Shown here piece by piece: positions 1 through 8,323 of a stretch of 46,417 nt of DNA (its first letter is position 1; each line of letters opens with the position of its first letter). The translations under genes and the position numbers were made by a program. The notes under the pieces are model-generated. The model was not told the origin of the DNA. It saw only the letters and a list, made by a program, of their open reading frames with translations, and searched no databases. The DNA is taken from the NCBI GenBank assembly GCA_026126105.1, contig JAHCJV010000005.1, forward strand, positions 1 through 46,417, read 5' to 3'. Source of the stretch: Enhydrobacter sp. Lineage in GTDB: Bacteria; Pseudomonadota; Alphaproteobacteria; Reyranellales; Reyranellaceae.

Positions 1-574
1 CGGCTCGGGCCTGACCGGCATCGAGGTCGGCAAGGCGATGGGCGCGGTGGTGATCGCGTCCGCCGGCGGCGCCGACAAGCTCGCCGCCGCGAAGGACGCG
101 GGCGCCGATCACCTGATCGACTATCGCACGCAGGACCTGCGCACGACGGTGCTCGAGCTGACCGACGGGCGCGGCGCCGACGTGATCTACGATCCGGTCG
201 GCGGCGATGCCTTCGCCGCCTCGCTGCGCTGCGTCGCGCCGGAGGGACGCATCATCCCGATGGGTTTCGCCAGCGGCACGATCCCGCAGATTCCGGCCAA
301 CATCCTGCTGGTCAAGAACGTCACGGTGATCGGCTTCTACTACGGCTATTGGAACGGCTGGGGCGGCAAGACCGAGCCGACGCCGAAGGAAGCCGTCGCG
401 CTCGCCCATCGCCGCGCGATGGTGGCCGACGCGCAGAAGGAGCTGACGCGCTGGTTCGTCGAGGGCAAGCTGAAGGCGCTCGTCGCCGGCAAATACGATC
501 TCGCCGACTGGGTGAAAGCGTTCAAGCTGATCGAGGATCGGACAGTAGTCGGCAAGGCCGTGCTCGTTCCATGA
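1..574 (+). CDS. NADPH:quinone reductase-type MDR oxidoreductase (5' end missing)
   Basis: This is the C-terminal part of a medium-chain dehydrogenase/reductase of the NADPH:quinone oxidoreductase type. The reading frame is open from base 2, so the catalytic N-terminal domain lies outside the window. The visible 190 residues begin inside the Rossmann fold (GSGLTGIEVGKAMGA, the glycine-rich nucleotide loop) and continue through the usual DYRTQDL and GADVIYDPVGG segments to the family-typical C-terminal VVGKAVLVP. No zinc-binding residues are visible in this part, as expected for the quinone-reductase branch. It probably transfers hydride from NADPH to a quinone or enone in the cytoplasm; the substrate cannot be inferred. 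The kinase gene follows after 10 bases, so the two are probably co-transcribed. Confidence 0.88.
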   Translation, partial: GSGLTGIEVGKAMGAVVIASAGGADKLAAAKDAGADHLIDYRTQDLRTTVLELTDGRGADVIYDPVGGDAFAASLRCVAPEGRIIPMGFASGTIPQIPANILLVKNVTVIGFYYGYWNGWGGKTEPTPKEAVALAHRRAMVADAQKELTRWFVEGKLKALVAGKYDLADWVKAFKLIEDRTVVGKAVLVP

Positions 575-584
575 GGACCGCCTC

Positions 585-2267
585 GTGAAGAAGCTGATCA
601 ACGACCCGCGCGGCGTCGTGCGCGAAATGCTCGAGGGGCTGCCCGACCTGCATCCCGGCCTGGCGCTGCTCGAGTCGGAGAACGTGATCCTGCGCACCGG
701 CCTGCCGCCGGCGGATCGCCGGCCGGTCGCCCTCGTGTCGGGCGGCGGCTCGGGCCATGAGCCGGCGCACGCAGGCTATGTCGGCGAGGGCATGCTGACC
801 GCGGCGGTCGCAGGCGAGGTCTTCACCTCGCCGAGCGTCGACGCGGTGCTGGCCGGCATTCGCGCCGCCAGCGGACCGGCCGGCGCGGTTCTGATCGTGA
901 AGAACTACACCGGCGACCGGCTGAACTTCGGACTGGCCGCCGAGCTTGCCCGCGCCGAGGGCATCCCGGTCGAGGAGGTGATCGTCGCCGACGATGTCGC
1001 GCTCGCCGGGATCGTGCCGAACGACCGGCGCCGAGGGATCGCGGGAACGGTGCTGGTGCACAAGATCGCGGGGGCGGCGGCAGCGGCCGGCAGCGGCCTG
1101 GCAGAAGTGGCGCAACTCGCCCGCACCGCGGCCGCAGAAGTCGGCACGATGGGCGTGGCGCTCGGCGCCTGTACGCCGCCGGCTGCCGGCCGTGCGGGCT
1201 TCGAGTTGGGACCGGACGAGGTCGAGCTCGGCCTCGGGATCCATGGCGAGGCCGGGGTCGAGCGCGCCGCGATGATGCCGGCCGACGCGCTGGTCGAGCG
1301 TCTGCTGTCGTCGATCCTCGCCGACCGGCAGCTGGTTGCGGGCGATCGGGTCGCGTTGCTTATCAATGGCTTAGGCGGCACGACGCCGATGGAACTCGCG
1401 ATCGTGGCGCGGCACGCGATGGCCGTGTCGCGCGCCCACGGCCTCTCGGTCGAGCGCGCCTGGGCCGGCACCTTCATGAGCGCGCTCGAGATGCCCGGCG
1501 TCTCCCTTTCTCTGCTGCCAGTCGACGACGACCGCCTCGCCCTGCTGGATTCGGCGACGACGGCGCCGGCCTGGCCGGGCGCAGGCAAGGTTGCTCCTCG
1601 CGCGATCGTTGCTACCCCTTCCCTGCCCCAAGCTTCTCGCCCCGCAGAAGGAAAGCCCGTCGATCCGCGCCTTGCAGAAGCACTCGTCGCCATAGCCGCC
1701 GCACTGGAAGCCTCCGAAGATCGACTCGCCGACCTCGACAGCCGCGCCGGCGACGGCGATCTCGGCGCCAGCATGGTGCGCGCAGCCGAGGCGCTCCGCG
1801 CGCTCGGCAAGCAGCCATGGTCCGATCCGGCGACACTGCTGACCGCCATCGCCAACGCATTACGGCGCGCGATCGGCGGCAGCTCCGGGCCGTTCTACGC
1901 GACCGCCCTGCTGCGCGCGGCGCGCCGGCTGCCGTCGTCGCCTGCGCCCTCCGATTGGACGCAGGCGTTCGAGGACGCCGTCGCCGCGATCAGTGCGCTC
2001 GGTGGCGCCAGGCCGGGCGATCGCACGATGATCGATGCGCTCGCGCCAGCGGCGAAGGAAGTCTCGCGCCTGGTACGCAACGGCGCGCCGCTCACTGAAA
2101 TCCTGCAGGCTGCGGCGCTGGCCGCCGAAGTTGGCGCCACCGCGACCGCAGGAATGGCGCCGCGCCTCGGTCGCGCGAGCTATCTGGGCGATCGCGTTCG
2201 CGGCATTCCCGACGCTGGTGCCGTGGCCGTCGCGATCTGGCTGCGCGCCCTCGCCGACCGGCTGTAG
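585..2267 (+). CDS. Dihydroxyacetone kinase, fused DhaK-DhaL form
   Basis: The 560-residue protein joins a DhaK substrate-binding domain (about residues 1-330) to a DhaL ATP-binding domain (about 360-560), the layout of ATP-dependent dihydroxyacetone kinases rather than the split PEP-dependent PTS form. In DhaK the VSGGGSGHEP loop and GIHGEAG are present; His220 of the latter should hold the substrate covalently as a hemiaminal. In DhaL the RAGDGDLG motif supplies the Asp ligands for Mg-ATP, followed by GGSSGP and GARPGDRTMIDAL. The start is GTG. It would phosphorylate dihydroxyacetone, or a related short ketose or triose, in the cytoplasm. It ends exactly where the convergent crotonase gene ends. 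No glycerol dehydrogenase is nearby, so the real substrate is open. Confidence 0.92.
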   Translation: MKKLINDPRGVVREMLEGLPDLHPGLALLESENVILRTGLPPADRRPVALVSGGGSGHEPAHAGYVGEGMLTAAVAGEVFTSPSVDAVLAGIRAASGPAGAVLIVKNYTGDRLNFGLAAELARAEGIPVEEVIVADDVALAGIVPNDRRRGIAGTVLVHKIAGAAAAAGSGLAEVAQLARTAAAEVGTMGVALGACTPPAAGRAGFELGPDEVELGLGIHGEAGVERAAMMPADALVERLLSSILADRQLVAGDRVALLINGLGGTTPMELAIVARHAMAVSRAHGLSVERAWAGTFMSALEMPGVSLSLLPVDDDRLALLDSATTAPAWPGAGKVAPRAIVATPSLPQASRPAEGKPVDPRLAEALVAIAAALEASEDRLADLDSRAGDGDLGASMVRAAEALRALGKQPWSDPATLLTAIANALRRAIGGSSGPFYATALLRAARRLPSSPAPSDWTQAFEDAVAAISALGGARPGDRTMIDALAPAAKEVSRLVRNGAPLTEILQAAALAAEVGATATAGMAPRLGRASYLGDRVRGIPDAGAVAVAIWLRALADRL

Positions 2268-3044
2268 TCAGATGCTACCGAAGTCGCCGCCGCGGCCCTT
2301 GCCTGCCGCAAATCGGGCAGCACCCTTCTGGGTTTCCGCTTCCAGCGCCGGCATACCGAGCCGGCCTTCGTGCACGAGTGCCGCCGGCAGGTCGAGACTC
2401 CATTGATCGTGGGCAGAGCGGCGGTCGGAGCGCACACAGATCTGCGGAAACCTGGCGATCACTTCAGCCAGCGCCTTGGCGGCAGCGAGCGCCTGGCCCT
2501 GCGGCACCAGCCGGTTCGCCAGCCCCCATTCGAAGGCCTCGCGCGCGCCCACCTCCCGGCCGGTCAGGATCATATCGAGCGCGCGGCTCTGGCCGATCAG
2601 ACGCGGCAGGCGAACCGTGCCGCCGTCGATCAGCGGCACGCCCCACCGCCGGCAGAACACGCCGAACTTCGCGCTCTCCGAGGCGACCCGCAGGTCGCAC
2701 CAAAGGGCAAGTTCGAGTCCGCCCGCCACGGCATAGCCTTCGACTGCGGCGATCACGGGCTTGGAAAGCAGATGCCGCGTCGGCCCCATCGGCCCAGGCC
2801 CGCTTGGATCGTGAATTGCCACGCCGCTCCGCGATGCGGCGACCTTGAGGTCAAAACCGGCGCAGAACGTCCCGTCGCGTCCGGTCAGGATCGCGACCGA
2901 CTGGGTGTCGTCCCTGTCGAACGCGACGAAGGCATCGCGCAGCAGGCCAGCGGTTTCCGGATCGACGGCGTTGCGTGCCTCGGCGAAGCGGTCGATCGAG
3001 ACTATCGTGATCGCCCCCTCGGTTTCGACCGCGACCTTGGCCAT
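2268..3044 (-). CDS. Crotonase (enoyl-CoA hydratase/isomerase) family protein
   Basis: A 258-residue crotonase-fold protein; the start is the ATG of MAKVAVETEG just after the MaoC-like gene. The oxyanion-hole segments are clear: GTFCAGFDLK and GYAVAGGLELALWCDLRVAS. The two glutamates that activate water in true enoyl-CoA hydratases are not evident. The first site falls in KFGVFCRRWGV and the second position is Asp in SRALDMILTG. It therefore probably binds acyl-CoA but may catalyse an isomerase, hydrolase or other crotonase reaction. It lies 2 bases after the stop of the MaoC-like gene in the same operon, pointing to a shared acyl-CoA pathway. Confidence 0.9.
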   Translation of the reverse strand: MAKVAVETEGAITIVSIDRFAEARNAVDPETAGLLRDAFVAFDRDDTQSVAILTGRDGTFCAGFDLKVAASRSGVAIHDPSGPGPMGPTRHLLSKPVIAAVEGYAVAGGLELALWCDLRVASESAKFGVFCRRWGVPLIDGGTVRLPRLIGQSRALDMILTGREVGAREAFEWGLANRLVPQGQALAAAKALAEVIARFPQICVRSDRRSAHDQWSLDLPAALVHEGRLGMPALEAETQKGAARFAAGKGRGGDFGSI

Positions 3045-3046
3045 GT

Positions 3047-3505
3047 TCAGCGCCCCTGCATCATCCGAAGCGGCGTATAGACCAGCACCGTCTCGCCCCT
3101 CTGGTTCTTCACCTCGTTGGTGGTGCGCACCAGCGCGCGGGTCGGGTTCTTCGAAGTCGGCTTGATCTCGGTAACTTCGATCTCGACGTGGATCGTGTCG
3201 TTCACGTAGGTCGGCCCCTTGATGTCGAAGCCCATCGACAGGAACGCAAGGCCGGTCCCCTGCAGGGTGGTCGGGATCACCAGACCTTCCGCCATGGAAT
3301 AGACCAGCGCGCCCGGCACGGGATGTCCGCCGCGCATGGGAGCATGGCCGGCGATGTACTCCTTGTTGGTGAACAGCTCCTCCGAAAAGCCGCAAAGCGT
3401 CACGAAATTCAGGAGGTCGGCCTCGAACAATGTCCGGCCATAGGTAGTGAATTTGTCGCCGATCTGGAGATCGCGCCAGTTCCAACCTTCACCCAGTTGC
3501 TTCAC
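3047..3505 (-). CDS. MaoC-like hotdog-fold dehydratase family protein
   Basis: This 152-residue single-hotdog protein resembles MaoC-type (R)-enoyl-CoA hydratases. It has the typical opening (FTTYGRTLFEADLLNFVTLCG), the central HPVPGALVYSMAEGL helix and the closing strand pattern ending in NQRGETVLVYTPLRMM. The usual D-x-x-x-x-H catalytic pair is not cleanly present; His in IAGHAPMRGGHPVPG is the best candidate. The start is GTG. It is followed after 2 bases by the crotonase gene, so the two are translationally linked and likely act on the same acyl-CoA intermediate. Confidence 0.85.
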   Translation of the reverse strand: MKQLGEGWNWRDLQIGDKFTTYGRTLFEADLLNFVTLCGFSEELFTNKEYIAGHAPMRGGHPVPGALVYSMAEGLVIPTTLQGTGLAFLSMGFDIKGPTYVNDTIHVEIEVTEIKPTSKNPTRALVRTTNEVKNQRGETVLVYTPLRMMQGR

Positions 3506-3514
3506 GGTCGGGCC

Positions 3515-3700
3515 TCAGTGCGCATGTTCGTGCAGACGGGCGCCCTCACGCAGCACGTAGACCCGGCTGCAGTAAGGGCATTCGACGCGGTTCTCGGCGC
3601 CGAGATTGAGGTACACTTTTGGATGGCCCAACGGGCCGCCGCCGCCGTCACACGCTACGCGGTCGGTGTCGACGGTGATGATTTCGAAAGGCTCGGTCAC
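3515..3700 (-). CDS. Small CHCC zinc-finger protein (NDUFS6/zf-CHCC type)
   Basis: A 61-residue protein with the C-x-n-H-x-n-C-x2-C zinc ligands of the zf-CHCC family (CDGGGG, GHPKVYLNL, ECPYC). Related alphaproteobacterial proteins are homologous to the NDUFS6 subunit of mitochondrial complex I. I place the start at the GTG at 3700 because AAGGAG lies 7 bases upstream and the product then begins MTEPFEIITVD, the usual family start; a longer reading from 3754 adds a basic, uncharacteristic leader. It sits 9 bases upstream of the MaoC-like gene on the same strand and may head that operon. Its exact role in bacteria is uncertain. Confidence 0.85.
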   Translation of the reverse strand: MTEPFEIITVDTDRVACDGGGGPLGHPKVYLNLGAENRVECPYCSRVYVLREGARLHEHAH

Positions 3701-4748
3701 GATCACACTCCTTGGACGTCGGCGGATGATAGCCGCCGGTTCTCTCCCGGTCATGCTCGCCGCGTGCTCGCCTGTGGTAATTCCCGCAGGACAGAGGACC
3801 GCAGCGCCCTACCTGACCGCCGACCGCTATGTCGCAGCCGACGGCGCGGCACTACCGTTTGCCGTCTGGCCGGCCGCCGGGGACGAGGCTCCGAGCGCCG
3901 TGATCCTGGGCCTGCATGGTTTTGGCGACTATCGCAATGCCTTCGAGGAGCCGGCCAGGATCTGGTCCGCCGCGGGCATCGCCACCTATGCCTACGACCA
4001 GCGCGGTTTCGGCCAGAGCCCGACCCGGGGCCGATGGCCCGGCACCGACACGTTGGCCGATGACGCGATCGCCGTCGCCAGCCTGGTGCGCGCGCGGCAT
4101 CCTGGCGTGCCCTTTTACGTGGTGGGCGAAAGCATGGGTGGCGCGGTCGCCCTGATTGCCGCCGACCGCGGCCTGGAAACCGACGGCCTGGTGCTGAGCG
4201 CTGCGGCCGTGCGCTCGCGAGAATCGCTGGGACCGCTCGCCAGTGCCGGCCTCTGGTTCTTCGCGCACACCATCCCCTGGATGCCGGCGGGCCCGACCTC
4301 GATCGACTTCAAGCCCACCGACAATCCAAAGACGATCGAGAAGCTGCAGAAAGACCCTCTCATGCTCCGCCAGCCGCGCTTCGACATGGGTTACGGGCTG
4401 GTCGAGCTGATGGACGCGGCGCGCGAAGCGGCCGGGCGGGTGAACCAGCCCTACATGATGCTCCACGGCATGGGCGACCGGCTGGTGCCGACCGAGTCGG
4501 TGAAGATTGCCATCGAGGTCATGCCGCCTCGGCGCGATTCCAAGCTCGCTTTCTACAAGAACGGCTACCACCTGCTGATGCGCGACAAGGATGGCCCCAA
4601 GGTCGCGGCCGATGTCGCCGCCTGGATGTCCAACCACGAAACCGAGCTGCCGTCGGGGGCCGACGCCGATCGCTCGCAGCCCAAGCTCGCCGCTCTGTGG
4701 GGTGCGAAACGCCGACCGCCATCGGTAGTCGAGGAGAGCGTCCGATGA
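3678..4748 (+). CDS. Alpha/beta-hydrolase, probable lipoprotein (monoacylglycerol-lipase-like)
   Basis: A serine hydrolase of the lysophospholipase / monoacylglycerol lipase type. The oxyanion segment LGLHGFGDYRNAF, nucleophile elbow VGESMGG, acid HGMGDRLVP and histidine in KNGYHLLMRD form a complete triad. The N-terminus carries LLGRRRMIAAGSLPVMLAAC, a signal peptide ending in a lipobox cysteine, so it is probably a membrane-anchored periplasmic lipoprotein. The start is uncertain: ATG 3678 gives a positively charged n-region but overlaps the divergent zinc-finger gene by 23 bases, while ATG 3726 avoids overlap but leaves no charge before the hydrophobic stretch. Its stop overlaps the ATG of the next small gene (ATGA). 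Confidence 0.88.
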   Translation: MISKGSVTITLLGRRRMIAAGSLPVMLAACSPVVIPAGQRTAAPYLTADRYVAADGAALPFAVWPAAGDEAPSAVILGLHGFGDYRNAFEEPARIWSAAGIATYAYDQRGFGQSPTRGRWPGTDTLADDAIAVASLVRARHPGVPFYVVGESMGGAVALIAADRGLETDGLVLSAAAVRSRESLGPLASAGLWFFAHTIPWMPAGPTSIDFKPTDNPKTIEKLQKDPLMLRQPRFDMGYGLVELMDAAREAAGRVNQPYMMLHGMGDRLVPTESVKIAIEVMPPRRDSKLAFYKNGYHLLMRDKDGPKVAADVAAWMSNHETELPSGADADRSQPKLAALWGAKRRPPSVVEESVR

Positions 4749-5024
4749 GACGCACGGCTTTCCTGTGCCGGCTCGCCACGAGCGTGTTGTGTGCTCTGCC
4801 GTCAGCCGGCCGGGCTCAGCAGGATCTTGCGGCGCGCTGAATCAGCTCTTCACCACGGCCGATCGGGCGTTGTCGGGCCGGAGCGAGGGTGGCAGTGGCC
4901 CGCGCCTGACTGGGCAAGGCGCCGGCATCGACTGCCAGAAGGGCCGTTACGAACAGGGTATTCGAGAACTCGAGAGGGTGCTGCGCAACCAGGGTCATGC
5001 GGTCCCGCCGCCCGGGCAGGCGCG
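4745..5024 (+). pseudogene. Frameshifted remnant of a small secreted protein
   Basis: The ATG at 4745 overlaps the hydrolase stop (ATGA) and opens a signal-peptide-like sequence (MRRTAFLCRLATSVLCAL then SAGRAQQDLAA) that ends at a TGA at 4838-4840 after 31 residues. In another frame, protein-like sequence then continues (ALNQLFTTADRALSG, then DCQKGRYEQGIRELERVL) until it runs antisense into the RidA-like gene. Removing one CG from the GCGGCGCGCTG run near 4831 would join the two parts as ...QQDLAALNQLFTT..., so a dinucleotide slip is the simplest explanation. No stop is found before 5024, so the 3' end also looks lost. The family is not recognised. A sequencing error is possible. Confidence 0.45.
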
Positions 5025-5405
5025 CTATACCTCGACCATCGCCGTGGATTCGATCTCCACCAGCAGACCAGGCACGGCGAGCTGGCTGACACCGACCATC
5101 GTCGCACTCACCACCGAGCCCCTGAGCGCCTTGTCGAGCGCCTTGGAGATCGGCTCCATGTCTCTGATGTCGGTGACGAAAATGGTTAGCCTGGTCAGGT
5201 CCGTCAGCTTCGCGCCCGCCGCTTTCAGGGCCGATTCGACCTTGCGCATCGTGACGACGGTCTGTTGCGCGGCATCCTTGCCCTGCACCCGGCCCTTGGC
5301 ATCGAGCGAAGTGGTTCCGGAGACGAAGACGAACGGACCTGTCTTCACCGCGCGCGCGTAGAATCCAACGACCTCGGTGCCGTCGCGAAACACTTGCTTG
5401 GCCAT
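5025..5405 (-). CDS. RidA/YjgF-family protein without the canonical arginine
   Basis: A 126-residue Rid-family protein, close to the usual 125-130 residues: VSGTTSLDAKGRVQGKDAAQQ, then TRLTIFVTDIRDM and the C-terminal LLVEIESTAMVEV. RidA enzymes deaminate reactive enamine/imine intermediates using an Arg (Arg105 in E. coli) in a V-A-R-L-P context. Here the aligned segment reads VGVSQLAVPG, with Gln at that place, so imine deaminase activity is doubtful. It probably belongs to one of the other Rid subfamilies, which have varied or unknown roles. It stands alone on its strand, divergent from the acyl-CoA ligase. Confidence 0.9.
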   Translation of the reverse strand: MAKQVFRDGTEVVGFYARAVKTGPFVFVSGTTSLDAKGRVQGKDAAQQTVVTMRKVESALKAAGAKLTDLTRLTIFVTDIRDMEPISKALDKALRGSVVSATMVGVSQLAVPGLLVEIESTAMVEV

Positions 5406-5548
5406 GACTGACTCCCCGGCAGAAAATCGGCTACGCCCATAGCATGTCCGCTCGCCAGAGCCGAACGCCGTCGTTACCGGCGCCCGACCGGCCCTACGGC
5501 GGCTCGCAGTTTGCCGGGGAGCGGCCCGGAATTTTCCCGCGGAGTGCC

Positions 5549-7060
5549 ATGACCATCAGCAATCTCGCCGCAATCCTCGACCCTGCGGCGCCCGACATCC
5601 AGGACTTCATCATCCAGCTTTCGCCCGAAGGCCATGAAGAGCTTCGCCTCACATACGGCGCGGCGCGCTCGCGCATCGCGGCGATGGCGCGCGGCCTGCT
5701 GAAACGCGGCCTCGTGCGAGGCAACGCCGTCGCCATCGTCGCGGCCAACAGCGCCGACTATCTCGTGCTCTACATGGCGACCATGGCGGCAGGGCTGGTC
5801 TCGGTCTGCGTCAATCACAAGCTGCCGCGCGAAACCGTGGCGCACATCATGATCGACTCCGGCGTGAAGTTCGCCGTGGCCGATGCCGAACGTGCGCCGC
5901 TGGTGCGCGAGCTGGTGCCGACACTCGCGATGGCCGAAATCGGCTCGATGCTCGATCCCGGACCCTTTACGCCGGTCGAGATGGAGCCCGAGGAAGTCGC
6001 GATGGTGCTCTACACCTCAGGCTCGACCGGCTTGCCGAAGGGCGTGCCGCTGACGCATGGCGGTTACATCTGGGCGACGACGGCGACGCCTGAGCAACGG
6101 CCCGTCATCGACGGCAGGAAAGTCCTGATCGCCGCGCCCCTGTTTCACATGAACGGATTGTTCAGCGCCAAGCTCGTGATGGTGAACGGCGGCACCATCG
6201 TGCTGATGACCGCGTTCACGGCCAGAGGCTACATCCGCGCCATCGACCGCCATCGCGTGTCGATGATCACGTCGGTACCGACGATGCTGGCGCTTGTGAT
6301 GCGCGAGACCGAGGAGCTGGCGAAGTCCGACCTCACCTGCGTGACCACCGCGGTCACGGGCTCGGCACCCTCGACGCCAGAGTTTTTCGAGCAGATGCAC
6401 CGGCTCTTTCCCAAGGCCGAGACGGCCAACAGCTGGGGCACGACCGAGTCGGGGCCGATCGGTTTCGGCGCCCATCCGCAGGGGATTGCCAAGCCTAGGG
6501 GCGCACTCGGCTATCCGCGCAAGGATATCGAGGTCAAGTTCGTCGGCGGCGCTGAGACCGGCTCGACGCAGGGCGTGCTGCACATCCGCACCCCGGCGCT
6601 GATGACAGGCTACTACAACCGCGAGGCCGACACGCGGAGGCGCCTGATCGACGGCTGGTACGACACCGGCGACGTGATGCGCCGCGACGAGAACGGCTTC
6701 GTCTTCTTCGTCGGCCGCGCCGACGACATGTTCCAGTGCGGTGGTGAGAACGTCTATCCCGGCGAGGTCGAGAAGCTGCTTGGCCAGCATCCCGACGTGT
6801 CCCAGGTCTGCGTCGTGCCAGTGGCCGACGAGATCAAGTACCAGATTCCAGTTGCCTTCGTTGTGCCGAAGCCCGGCACGACGCCGAGCGAGGACGCGCT
6901 CCGCCGCTTCGCCCTCGACAACGGCCCGGCCTACGCTCACCCGCGGGCTGTTTGGTTCGTCACCGAGCTTCCGCTCGCGGGCACCAACAAGATCGACCGC
7001 AAGGCCTTGATCGAGCGCGCGGCGGCCGCCTACAGACGTGAGGCAGCGCGCCAGGTCTGA
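5549..7060 (+). CDS. AMP-forming acyl-CoA synthetase / ligase
   Basis: A complete ANL-superfamily enzyme of 503 residues. Core motifs in order: P-loop YTSGSTGLPKGVPLTH, NSWGTTESG, YDTGDV, the hinge region VGRADDMFQCGGENVYPGEVE, and the C-terminal catalytic lysine in GTNKIDRKAL. It activates a carboxylic acid with ATP to the acyl-adenylate and then to acyl-CoA in the cytoplasm. The substrate cannot be read from sequence, although neighbouring acyl-CoA genes fit breakdown of aromatic or aliphatic acids. I choose the ATG at 5549, which has GGAG four bases upstream and starts the family-like MTISNLAAIL; the upstream ATG at 5444 adds 35 low-complexity residues. Confidence 0.92.
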   Translation: MTISNLAAILDPAAPDIQDFIIQLSPEGHEELRLTYGAARSRIAAMARGLLKRGLVRGNAVAIVAANSADYLVLYMATMAAGLVSVCVNHKLPRETVAHIMIDSGVKFAVADAERAPLVRELVPTLAMAEIGSMLDPGPFTPVEMEPEEVAMVLYTSGSTGLPKGVPLTHGGYIWATTATPEQRPVIDGRKVLIAAPLFHMNGLFSAKLVMVNGGTIVLMTAFTARGYIRAIDRHRVSMITSVPTMLALVMRETEELAKSDLTCVTTAVTGSAPSTPEFFEQMHRLFPKAETANSWGTTESGPIGFGAHPQGIAKPRGALGYPRKDIEVKFVGGAETGSTQGVLHIRTPALMTGYYNREADTRRRLIDGWYDTGDVMRRDENGFVFFVGRADDMFQCGGENVYPGEVEKLLGQHPDVSQVCVVPVADEIKYQIPVAFVVPKPGTTPSEDALRRFALDNGPAYAHPRAVWFVTELPLAGTNKIDRKALIERAAAAYRREAARQV

Positions 7061-8056
7061 TCAGGAATCGGCGGTGAAGCCGATCTTCCTGACGATCGGC
7101 CCCCAGTTGTCATGATCCGCCTTGAGACGCTCTGCGAGCGCCTCCGGCGTCGAGGATCTCGCCTCCAGGCCCATGACCGCAAGCCCGTCGACCACGTCCT
7201 TCTGGGCGAGCGCCGCACGCAACGCGATGTTAGCGTTCATGATTACCGGTGCAGAAGTGCCGCCCGGCGCGAAGAAGCCGAACCACTCGCTGAAGATCAT
7301 GTCCGTCAGCCCCTGCTCGACATAGGTCGGCACGTTGGGCGCAAAGCGGCTGCGCGTCCTGCCCGAGACGCCCAGGATGCGAATCTTGCCGGCAGCGGCC
7401 TGCTGGAGAAATTCGCCGACCGGTCCGGACACCGCCTGGACCTGGCCTGCAACGAGGTCCTGGATCGCCGGCTGCGTGCCGCGATAGGCAATATGCTTCA
7501 ATTCGATGCCGGCCGTCTGGCCAAGCAGCACGCCGATGAAATGCGGCACGGACCCGGCCGCTGGCGAGCCGAAGTTCGCCATCATCGGATTCGCCTTGCA
7601 CCATGCAAGGAATTCCGGAACCGTCTTGACCGTCGCAGGCACCGCGGGGCCTACGCCCCACGCGAAGTCGAAGGTGCAGGCCATCGTGATGGCCGTGAGA
7701 TCCGTGAAGGGATCGTAGGCCAGCTTCTTGTAGATGTATGGGTAGATCATGAGCATGGAGGCCGGTGTCTGCAGGATCACACTGCCGTCGGTCGGTGCGC
7801 CCTTCATCGCCTGGATGGCGATCTGTCCGCCCGCGCCTGCCTTGTTCTCGACCAGGGCAAGCTTGGTAAAGCTCCCACCCTTCAGCCCCTCGGCCACCCG
7901 GCGGCAGAGCGTGTCAGACGTGCCGCCCGGCGGGAAGCCGGTGATGATCCTGACGAGATCGAGGGCCTGGGCGGAGGCGCGGCCGGTGCCGAGCACGGCC
8001 AACAGAGCAGCGGCGCCGGAGGCGTGCAGGATCCTGCGGCGGGTATGGTGCGACAT
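7061..8056 (-). CDS. Bug/TctC-family periplasmic solute-binding protein
   Basis: A 331-residue Bug-family receptor. MSHHTRRRILHASGAAALL with a RASAQ cleavage site forms the signal peptide; the arginine run may suit Tat export. The ligand-binding signature includes GFPPGGTSDTL and APTDGSVIL, with AYRGTQPAIQDLVAG in the second lobe. Such proteins bind carboxylates, amino acids or other small molecules in the periplasm. Some work with TctAB permeases and many are orphans; no TctA or TctB is present here. It converges on the acyl-CoA ligase, with the stop codons adjacent. The longer in-frame extension to 8257 runs antisense through the tRNA gene and is rejected. Confidence 0.92.
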   Translation of the reverse strand: MSHHTRRRILHASGAAALLAVLGTGRASAQALDLVRIITGFPPGGTSDTLCRRVAEGLKGGSFTKLALVENKAGAGGQIAIQAMKGAPTDGSVILQTPASMLMIYPYIYKKLAYDPFTDLTAITMACTFDFAWGVGPAVPATVKTVPEFLAWCKANPMMANFGSPAAGSVPHFIGVLLGQTAGIELKHIAYRGTQPAIQDLVAGQVQAVSGPVGEFLQQAAAGKIRILGVSGRTRSRFAPNVPTYVEQGLTDMIFSEWFGFFAPGGTSAPVIMNANIALRAALAQKDVVDGLAVMGLEARSSTPEALAERLKADHDNWGPIVRKIGFTADS

Positions 8057-8146
8057 TGAACGTTCTTTCTCCCCAGTGAATGCTTCGCCACGCCAATTAG
8101 CCAGACATTGCGGCAGAAAGCACGCTCCGCTATGGTCCGCCGCGCT

Positions 8147-8223
<77 letters not shown>

Positions 8224-8323
8224 CGTTTCCCCTGCGCCCGACTACGTCAAACTGCAAGATTCGTCTGGATTAGTTGCTTCGTCAGTGCGAAATAACGGGC
8301 TGGGATCACTATTGGGGGTTGTC

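Noticed and set aside
4838..4840. TGA in the small secreted-protein remnant as a possible selenocysteine codon
   Set aside because: The protein-like sequence continues in a different frame, so a frameshift explains it and readthrough would not. No UxxC-type motif is present.
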